Below, piece after piece: positions 22,260 to 31,600 of a DNA stretch of 50,868 nt; within the stretch, counting starts at the first letter, position 1; each line of letters starts with the position of its first letter. Source of the DNA: Mnemiopsis leidyi (Eukaryota > Ctenophora > Tentaculata > Lobata > Bolinopsidae). The translations under genes and the position numbers were made by a program. The notes under the pieces were generated by a model. It was not told where the DNA came from. It saw only the letters and a list, made by a program, of their open reading frames with translations, and searched no databases. Location: the NCBI GenBank assembly GCA_000226015.1, contig JH153222.1, positions 30,297-81,164 of the forward strand. Reading direction: 5' to 3'.

Positions 22260-22409
22260 TGTTAATTCGTTGATTCAGTGATACTAGACTTAACAGAAAC
22301 AATGTACAATATTATATTGAACGCCTCACAAATCTAAAGCTGACTTGTCTTCTTCTTTGTCTTTGTCATTTCCTATATGGGAATGTCTTGGTGTTAGAGA
22401 TAGTTGACA
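22260..22409 (-). repeat. copia 5' LTR
   Basis: 150 bases, starting TGTCAACTATC on the minus strand. Next to it inside the element is GTGGTAGCTAGAAGTGG, the position of the primer-binding site; the tRNA used is not obvious to me. Confidence 0.9.
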
Positions 22410-22604
22410 CTTTCCGCCGAAGCCAACCTAAGTAACATGTAGTTCCTAAAAAAGTATTTGGTTAGTTTCTTGAAAATAACTCTAAAAATCTCAAAAAGGT
22501 AATACTTTTCGGTCAAGGGAAAGAGTAAAGATCCCCAAGGAATTAAAAAACATTATTTAGGTGCCCCTCAGGTCTAAAAAGTTTAAGAAATAAGGCTACT
22601 GTAG

Positions 22605-23766
22605 TTAATGTAGTAATGTTATTTTAAAAGGATTCACGCTATTCAATCCTGAAGGGCGAAGTGATTTCAAAGAGTGTATGTATCTGTGCTCTTTAACATC
22701 TAAACAACTTGGGCTCGCATTTCCTAAGATACAAACAGAAACATTTTTGTTAAATTCTGTTCTTTCGCTTAGTCCATGTTCTGTGTACAAGTGTAGGCCG
22801 ACACAGTTTGAATCGTCATCAACATCTACTTTTTCACCACTTATGACTTTGTAAAACGCTCTTTGATGTTCACCAAACCTTATTCTTAGCATGCGGGATG
22901 ATTTTCCGACATAAGGTTTGTTACACTGTTTGCATAGAATCAGGTAGATGATGTTATAGGTAGTGCAGGTTTCTGGAGCTGGCTTCACTTTCTTTCCATT
23001 GATAGTAAGGCTTGTTGAATTGTTCACTGACATGCATGTGGCACAATTCTTCTGTTTGCAGGGCTTTGTTTGTCCATGTTTGTTTCCGAGAGCTAAATTT
23101 TTGACTTTGACAAGTCTGCTCTTCAGGTTATTTCCTGTTTTCTTTACAAACTGGAAAAGCTGCGTGTTCTGATTTGAAATATATATATATTGAAACAACT
23201 CTTACAGGGAGGATTTCGTCTTGGGAATCTTCAGGAGGTGGTCGTCTCTCCAGGTTTCTTTCCGAGTTCAGGACTTTTTTACTAATATTCTCTACCATTT
23301 TGGATGGATAGGCTGCTGCTTTAAATGCCTCACATATGCATCTAATCGTACTTTTAGTGGATCTTGTGTGAGTTAATTATTCTTCTGAGTCTTATGCACT
23401 GACTGTAGACAATTCCGCTATAAATATGGTTGGGGTGTGCACTATTAAATGGAGGTAACTTCTTGAGTCTGTTTCTTTTACGTGGAGGTCAGTTTGTAAA
23501 TTTCCATCTCAATTAAAGCAGTACTTGATGTCTAGAAATGCAACAAACTCGCCTACATCTTTCCATTCAGACTCGTCGATCAGTAGTTCATAGTTTTTAA
23601 GAGCCTCATTTATAGCACATATCCACTGGTTGAACTTTCTTTCAGTGCTCGAAGAATCCAGCCCCATCATCAATGTATATCGCTTCAATGCACTAACTTG
23701 TTCCATTAGTTTTAGGTTATCATAGACACATTTGTGCATGATGTAGTACACTGTGATGTTTGGCAA
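22605..23766 (-). pseudogene. Penelope-like element remnant (RT end plus GIY-YIG nuclease)
   Basis: At the C-terminal end (22605-23198, minus): a Cys cluster 'CKQKNCATC', then a GIY-YIG core 'YNIIYLILCKQCNKPYVGKS' with R and 'GEH' following, the order used by Penelope-like retroelements. Upstream on the same strand, broken frames at about 23380-23766 carry the end of the RT: 'GEFVAFLDI', then a 'LQTDLHVKETDSRSYLHL'-type segment typical of this group just before the thumb. Several stops and shifts separate the pieces, so it is dead. RT catalytic residues are not in this fragment. Confidence 0.8.
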
Positions 23767-23905
23767 CTTTATTTTTCTTTTTTTTTCTTTTTTCTAAACC
23801 CGGGCGAAGATTGGCCGAAAAATCGATTGAGAACAGTCTCGAGGTACAACAGTTTTCGGGGTAAAGTGTCTTTTCTGGGATGGTTGTCACCACCCTAATC
23901 TATAC
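23765..23905 (-). repeat. repeat paired with 11300-11405
   Basis: Inverted match to 11.3 kb, including 'CCTCGAGACTGTTCTCAATC' on the minus strand and an A-rich tail. It lies immediately upstream (element sense) of the Penelope-like remnant. Confidence 0.5.
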
Positions 23906-24730
23906 ATGTCCTAAAATGCTTAATTTCAAGAAAAGAACAAAAAGCAATAGAAACAACTGTACATTTGTATGGCCTACAAGATAAGTCATCTTTGAAAAAA
24001 ATCAAGCTCCTACAGTTTTCAGTGCCTTAGTTAGCTGCTTAGAAATCACGATGTGGAGGTGTTAGTTCGCCACCTCTGTTACGTGTGATCTCTTCCCCTG
24101 ATCCAATTCCCGAATCTCACATGATGAGTGATGAAAACACTTCTTCATGTTCTCTGTATTTTATCAGCTGGATCTTACAGCTGACAGAAAAAATTGTTTA
24201 ATCGAATTGTAGAATCGAATTCGTGAGCTCATTAGTTGTTTCAAAGTCAACATTTTTAAAGCGAATCTGACAATTGGCTTGAGCAATGCAGAAGCAAAAG
24301 CCAAAAACTGGGGCACACTTGTCTTGTTCGGCTAAGAGAATGAATAGTATTGTTGACTAGAATCACTTTTAATCTTTCGCATTTCTGGATTATAAGTCTT
24401 ATCGTTCTATAACAGCTGATTCTTGAACCAAAACAGTAAAACGGCTCCACTAGAAGGTTTAAGGTTTAACCAGTCATACTAATGATGGTTGATAATGATT
24501 CCTTCCAGGTCCTGCCCATTTTCTGTCTTGAAAGAGTATGAGCAAATTACTAATCTTTTAATTCTTTATGTAAACTCATTTTTTATATAATTACCTATAG
24601 TTTACTGAGATTATGTTATATCATTTTTTTCTCTTCTGACCCAAGAAAATGTTAACCTAAAATGAGCCTGAATACCCCTTTATCAAATAATAAATTACGT
24701 ACGTATATGAATCTGTTTTCGTTATTTCGT
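23906..24730. other. intergenic, no gene seen
   Basis: AT-rich sequence between the Penelope-like remnant and a short tandem repeat. Only chance open frames on either strand; nothing recognised. Confidence 0.35.
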
Positions 24731-24732
24731 CA

Positions 24733-24812
24733 CGTTATGTGCACATGTGTCACAGCAGCGTTATGTACACATGTGTCACAGCAGCGTTATGTACACATGT
24801 AGTCACAGTCAG
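24733..24812 (+). repeat. 26-bp tandem repeat, three units, ending at gap
   Basis: Three units of CGTTATGTRCACATGTGTCA plus CAGCAG; the last has two inserted bases. The array ends at the N run, so the gap may hide more units. Confidence 0.9.
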
Positions 24813-24814
24813 CG

Positions 24815-24824
24815 NNNNNNNNNN
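24815..24824. other. assembly gap (10 N)
   Basis: Ten Ns between the 26-bp array and the dispersed repeat. Confidence 0.95.
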
Positions 24825-25105
24825 AAAACAATGAAAAGAACGCGCGATAGTGTTCAAACTTTGCGCGTGCAGAGTGAAATTTTAAAATAATACATTGAAC
24901 GGCTGTATTAATTCGCGCGTCTGTATTTACACGTGCAGAGCCAGAACTATGAAAATTAACCGAAATTACGTGTGGTTAGTGGTTGCGTATTATGATTCCT
25001 TATTTCGCGAAGTTTAATTACAAAAAGCGACGGCATGATAATTGATACGGGAAATTCAGCGGTCGCCTGACACAGTGAAAGCGGCCGCAATTCTTGTTTA
25101 CTTTC
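24825..25105 (-). repeat. dispersed repeat, inverted copy of 12320-12610
   Basis: Matches the 12.3-12.6-kb repeat in reverse, including 'GTCGCCTGACACAG' and 'GAATTAATACAGCCGTT' (minus strand). It ends about 550 bases before the SGPL1 ATG. The minus-strand open frame over it (24956-25297) has no recognisable domain. Confidence 0.65.
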
Positions 25106-25652
25106 GGTGTATTTTCGCTTCTGGCGCTGAGTTTGATTATTCCTATTTCGGCGTTGATTCCTACTTTTTCCTGCCTTCCCTCCTAGCGACTTTTTCGTGC
25201 TGCTAAAAATGTACCTATGATAGATTGTTGCGACGGACCGGACTTGGTGCTGGGTTGTAAGGCGCGATGCTATGTTTGGAGTTCCCTTAATTGACAATTG
25301 CGCGCATAGTGGCGCGTTTCTCCTACATTTGCGTCACGTGATTCGTTTAATTTTAGTTGCCGACAATCGGACTTCCACTGCGATTTCAATCGTTCGATCT
25401 TCACAGCAATGGTGGTGTTAGAAGGCCGATAAGATTCCGTTTTTCCGTACTATCTCATTCCATCATCTATTTGGTATCTATTTGGCATTGTCCATTGTTT
25501 AATCAAGGCAGTTCCATGTTTACGCCGCCAGTTACAATTACATAGCGACACGGTGGCCTGTGTATGAGCTCAGCAATTCAATTTGGCACTCTGACAAATG
25601 CTGTTTTTGTCAAAGTTAACTATTTCATAACGTCACAAAAATACCCGCAGCC

Positions 25653-28600
25653 ATGTCCGGGGACCCATTACCCGTTCTGACGGACAACCCTTACTTCAAC
25701 CAAGTCGGGTTGGTCCTCTACGACTACTTTACTTTCTTCAAGACCTCCGTCAACAACGAGTTTAGACAGTACGAGATATGGCAGGTTGGGCTAGAAATTT
25801 CTGGAATATGATATCGTGTTATACGTGAAACTTTATCCTCACCAAAGAATTTGATGCGCAATCTATGTTCCTTTCTTCCATGAAAATGCTGATCTCACAG
25901 ATATTATGTCAACTTTACCAATTTGTTTCAGGTGATGTTGATAACAGTCGCTCTGACACTTATGTCTGAGGCGATACTGAACTTCCTGATTCAAGATGAG
26001 TCGCTCCTAGTGCGCTTCAAGAAGGCATTATTCAAGACTGTCAGAGTAACTCCTATTATTGGTGCTATGATAAAGGAAAAGGTGGACAAAACCAAAGCAG
26101 AAATGGCTAACGATGGTCCTTGGGTTCTTCCAGAAGGTTATTTTTCAACATCATATTAGACCTGATTGTGCAAAATTTCTTGTTTTCTCTGAGTAGACTC
26201 GGACGAGGGACACAAGTTGTTAATTGGTAATCACGTTCCGATGTTTTACATCATAATCATACTGAAATACTAGGAAATTATAGATATACTCAATAGACTA
26301 AAAGTTAAAATAAAACTATAAAATCTTCGACGAAATTTGTACATTTATCAGCTTTACGAATCACGCCAGCTATTTGCTCTCAGTATTTTAAGTTTTAGTA
26401 TCATTTATTTTATTTTTCAAATATTTGCTCCAGTTGTCCAGTTAAAGGTTTTAGTTTTTACCGGTTCTGTACTAATTTCGTCGAAGATTTTTTAGTTTTA
26501 TCTTAACTTTTAGTCTCTTCAGTATATTTCTAATTTCCTAGTCTACTCAGAGAAAACAAGTAATTTTGCACGATCAGATTCTTCCAAGAGACTCAATAAT
26601 ACTTCACGACTACACCAGATCGTATCAGACCGAATACAATAGCCGTAATGGAATAGGCAATAGCCGTAGTGAATTGAATGTTAATCTTCTCTGTATGACT
26701 AAAAAATGCGATCTTTTAGGGAGCTTTTACTCGAAATAGTTTAAAACTATTTCAACACTACTTATTGACTACATTTATTGAGAATGAATACGAACGTGTC
26801 TGTTCGAAATTATTTCGAGTAAAAATTTCCCTAAAAGATCGCATTTCTTAGTCATACAAAGAACTGCTTTGAGACTTAATAACTACCCGCTGCTACTACA
26901 ATAGCCATAGGATAGTTGCTATATTAGTGTTGTTAACCGAACAAGTTTAAAGATAGGTTTCGTTTCCCAATTTTCCTTAAGTAACATTGCGCTCAATTTG
27001 TAAACCGAATTTATCGTCCATAAATCTTTAACATGTGACATACTCAGTATTACTTAGCACCTAAAAAGATGACTGATCCAAATCAAAACGTTTATTTCCA
27101 GGACACCGTTACCAGACGAAGTTGCCAGAAAGAGGATTATCTGACAAAGAAGTGATGGGGGTGCTTGACAAATACAACTCTCTAAACGACGTCAGTTGGC
27201 AAAAAGGGAGGTGCTCTGGTACTATTTACTGTGCTGAGGAGGACAAGAATGAATTGCTTAGTGAGGTATAAACTATTTCTCGCTAAACTGCTGTTGGTAA
27301 TTTTCCTGTTTTTTGGAGAAAGGAAACACTTTTCGTTCTGAATCCTGCCTACTGTAGCATCTCCCCGCAAGGTTTACAAGAACTACTGTTGGACAAACCC
27401 CCTACACGTAGACTGTTTCAAGGACGTCCGCAAGATGGAGGCGGAGGTGGTCGCTATGTGCGGCGAGATGTTTCACCATCCTGGGACAGCTAGTGGAAGT
27501 GTGACTAGTGGAGGTACATGCGATTTTACTAAGAAGTTTTATGTAGATTGGATAACTAAACTGTTTTAATTGGTTTTGATTTTTTATGGTTTTTACATGT
27601 TTTGGTCTCGAAGACTATAGCTGACTCAAATTCTAAATTTTGAACAGCAATCGAGTATTGTAAACTCCCAGCAGAATAGCAGATGTTCTGAATTTGTTCT
27701 GAATTTGCATTGTTCTCAGGGACAGAGTCAATTCTGATGTCAATGAAGACACACAGAGATTGGGCGAGAGAGACTAAAGGAATTGACAAGCCCAACATCG
27801 TGTGTGCAAATACTGCTCATCCTGCGTTTGATAAAGCTGCCGCTTACTTTAAAATACACATCATTCACGTACCGGTTAGTTAAAACATTTTATATTTTTA
27901 AGTTTTTAGGTTAAATTATAATGTGGATAATTGAACTACTGGGGTTGTATTTTTTATCTATTTGTGTTATGGTGCTGCGCTGGATTCACTAGAATGCTAA
28001 AAAATTGTGATCTGAGCAATTAAACGTTTGGACATGGAGGGATGAAGCTCCATGTGTCCAGACGAATAGTGCATAAAGTACGCCTTGTATGTTTCTTTTT
28101 TATAATATGAATTAATGCACATTGTACAAAGAAAAGAAGCTCAAATAACTGTTAAGAAATTGTTGGGTTTAAGAGCAGTATAACATATCAAGTGTTTACC
28201 ACTTAAAGATTAATTTCATTCAAAGAGATGTATTGCAAGTCTTAGCCTGGCAAGGAACCGTAGAATATTTGAATAGATAGGTATACGTAAGAGTAAAATA
28301 ATTACGTAAACAAAAGGCGGAAATACAATTGCTTAAATTTCCAGTTTTTTAGTCTAAATCTAAAGCTCATGGTATAATGCAAAGTTTCAACGTCCTCTAA
28401 TTTCATAAAGAGCATATATAAAGTCCGATCCCTCAACAAACTTCAATGGTTGGAGTAAGTTCAGTTCCAGGCTCTGGAAAAGTGTCAGCTCTTAGAGAGA
28501 CGTAGAGAGCGTAGTTCCCGTACACCGGACCAGTTTGGAAGTAGCTGGTGTGACCGAAATCAGTTCCTTGTATCACCGGCTTGGAGCACGAGGAATACGG

Positions 28601-31600
28601 ACACTTTTGGATGTTAGAAATCTCGTAGCGGTAGTTGTTGTCACGTGCAGAGCCGCTTTGACAGTTGCAGTTCATGTGGTTACCCAGACCGTGGTAGGTG
28701 AGTAGATCTCCCTTGGTGAACCCTCCAGTCAGCATGATCCTGGACGCTCTGTAGTTGCCCCACCAGTTTAGAGCTAGGTCTCCGTCAACTGAGAAAATCG
28801 GGTCGTCCTCCAGGTTGGGCGCGTTCTTGTCGACAGAGACTTGGATGGGACCTCCTTCTGATGCGATAACATTACCAGGGTTCATGTCCTTGAATCTCTC
28901 CAGCGTGCTCAGTCCCCAGTGCTTGAACTGGAACACTTTGACGGCATCTACGACGCCGTGCTGGTGCCTGACTATCGCGAGATAATCAACCGGTTCTTTC
29001 CATACCTGTCTGTCAAGGAAGTCCATAGCCAGTGCTTTATCCTCCTTGCCGATACTCCCTCCACTGTGCCACCCGGTCAGGTAGTCCATGTAGTGTCCGT
29101 CAGCAGGGTTCAGGTTCATCCCCAGGTGCCAGATCAGCTCACAACCCGACACATTTCTCCTGTTGCTCTGGATCCCTTCCTTTTCCTGCTCCAGCTCCTC
29201 GTTCAGCGCGTTAACTGCCAGCTCCAACTTGAACAGCTCCTCAGGAAGTTCGGACAACTTTCTCCGGAACTCCTTGACTCCACCGTTGAGATCTGTGTCA
29301 TCCGTCAGTCCTACGACTCCTGCTTCTATATCCAGGAACTTCTCTATCAGACTAAACAGTTCCTCGTGAAACTCTGTCATCTCGTCCACCAGGACGATGG
29401 AGGAATTAGGGAAGATGACGTGGGAGTAAGAGAGGTCTGGAGAGAGAGCCAGGAGGAGGAGGAGGAGGGAGAGGGGCGGGGGTAGTGATGTAGCCATGTT
29501 GAACTGGGGAGAGATCATGATTGATTTACCTACTCTTAGACGAATGAAGACTTATTAATTTTCTTGAAACTTTACATTGATTGGAATTAAGATGTTATGA
29601 GGCAGTTATCTAATATCTAGAATGATCGAAAATCTTGAATTTATCGTCTTGTTAGTTGTAATTTTAAACTCTAATAGCAGCAAGTAGTTAATAAGTCTCT
29701 TTCTTCAGATTTTTCAACTTTGTTGATTTACTCAGTAGGCTCAAAAATGCGTCTTTTAGGAGACTAAGAAAGAGGTTTCCAAAAACGCATTTTTAATTGT
29801 ACAATGAAAATTAACAAATTTACTAAATCTGTAATTTTAAAGTTAATGCTTTGACAAATTTGAAATTTAGAACTACTAGAAAATTGTGAATTCAGCCTTG
29901 GAAAATGTTAAGGTTATCTGAGATGTGACTGAAGTGAAATAATAAATTTTGTCTATCCAAGAGCAGTAAAAACTTGCTACGATCGCGAGCGGGTTCAAGA
30001 GAAGTGAGGAGTAAATCTGAAGGTCTATCATAATATCAGCGAGAGTTGAGACACGTGTCGAGACACAGGTTGCACTTCCTCGAAGACCAATAGTAGAGAT
30101 AGAGGAGGGGATTCAGCCGATAATATCGCTGTCTGTCTTGTAGTTCTCCTGAACACAGACGATGAGATATCCTCTGTCGTGATCTTGTTGAGAGAGTAGG
30201 GCTTGCTGGGTTCAGATAAATCCTGGCCAAGGCAAAACAAACTGCTTTCTGGTGGTACACAGATTCTACAGACTGATGAAGCAGTGGTGGGTGTTGGGTT
30301 AGCTGGGTCTTTGTGCCGGCTTGATGGGGGAGGGGAGAGATAACGAGGTGAGGGGAGTTAGTGGACTCGACCAGAGTGGAAAATTACTTTGGTATCATTG
30401 CAACTGCTGAGAACACGTGAACACGGCGTCATCAATATTCGTACTTCAGTAGTTTGAGGTAGTTTGGGCTGAGGTGTTTTTACGATTTAAGATGTCATCT
30501 TAACATTTAAGAGAAAGAGATAAGAATTACTACAGCGTATTTTACCCTCGTGTTGATGATAAGTTGTATATTGTGAAAAACAAGCTGTAGATCCACGGCA
30601 GGCGAGGTAATCGTTAACTGCGGATCTTCGCCAAAAATTTTATTATTTTCCTCTACTCTTGAATACGCGTTAATTTATAGATAACAAACCTTTATGTCCC
30701 GTCATGATTATGGAATGTTTGGATCCCTGTCAGGGATTCCCTGACAAAATTTCTTTATCGTCCTTATTTTGCTAAAGAATGATGGGTAATTTTTCTTTAG
30801 AATTAAAGGTAATTTCTGGTGAGTGATGACGCACGTAAAAATGTTCTGGTTGCCTCTGTTTTTCTTTCTTCAAACTTCACAAGCAGTTTGAATTTGCTAT
30901 AATAATTGTTATTCGCTTGAATATTTTTTGATTTTTAGTAGATAGGTCTCCCTTGGATCCTTGCTCACTTACGTGGTACGAAAGTCGATGGTTTTGGGCG
31001 CCTCTATGACCCGGAAAGGAAACGTTATCGGAATTTGCAGTTCTGCCCTTAATCCAAACCATTGTTTACGGAATTGGCACATTTTCAGGAATCATGCCCG
31101 TTATATTGTTCGTGATTCTACATTTCTAATAATTTAACAATTTTTCGTGCCGATCTAAAATGTGTCCGCTGACTTTGATCTCGCTATCTCTACTCGGACT
31201 TAGCTCGGCGGTACAGTACAAAGTCCATGCGCAAACCGCTGACGACAGACACGCTGGAACAGACAATATCATCACACTCTGGGTACAAAACGAGGACGGA
31301 AAGTGGACCCAACTCGGCCCTCTAGACAATCCTAGCGTGGACGACAATGAGAGAGGTTCCGGGAGTAGTTTCGTCTTCAAGACACGTCTCCCAATGTGGA
31401 GCTTGGGCCGAGGAGTGAGGTGTGTCCGTCTCGTTATCGGAGGGGATGACATGTGGTTGTTGGAGTGGATCTCCGTTACAATTAGGTCCGGATATTTTGT
31501 AGGAAATGTGCATTACGAGAACCAGATTTTCACCAACAGAGAGAAAGTTTGGTTGTCAACTGATGTGACTGAAGGACAAGAAAGTTTGGAGCTGTGTTCT

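Larger units (their letters stand above)
14377..22409 (-). mobile_element. Ty1/copia LTR retrotransposon, decayed and interrupted
   Basis: Two 150-bp LTRs bound the element, and CTTTC (14372-14376 and 22410-22414) is a perfect 5-bp target duplication. Reading on the minus strand the order is 5'LTR, gag with zinc knuckle, aspartic protease, integrase, reverse transcriptase, RNase H, non-coding 3' region and a purine-rich tract beside the 3'LTR. Integrase before RT is the defining copia order. Removing the 2.4-kb insertion at 15872-18266 leaves about 5.6 kb, normal for the superfamily. Frameshifts near 22140, 20365-20293, 19960 and 18640 make it non-functional as assembled. Confidence 0.92.

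Noticed and set aside
24956-25297. 113-codon minus-strand frame before SGPL1
   Set aside because: Basic, low-complexity composition, partly within a dispersed repeat, no recognisable domain.
28919-29485. 188-codon plus-strand frame
   Set aside because: Antisense shadow of the nested 361-aa gene, which has a signal peptide and balanced composition on the minus strand.
30028-30260. Overlapping minus-strand frames in SGPL1 intron 5
   Set aside because: Two frames over the same bases, no leader, no domain, no splice logic.
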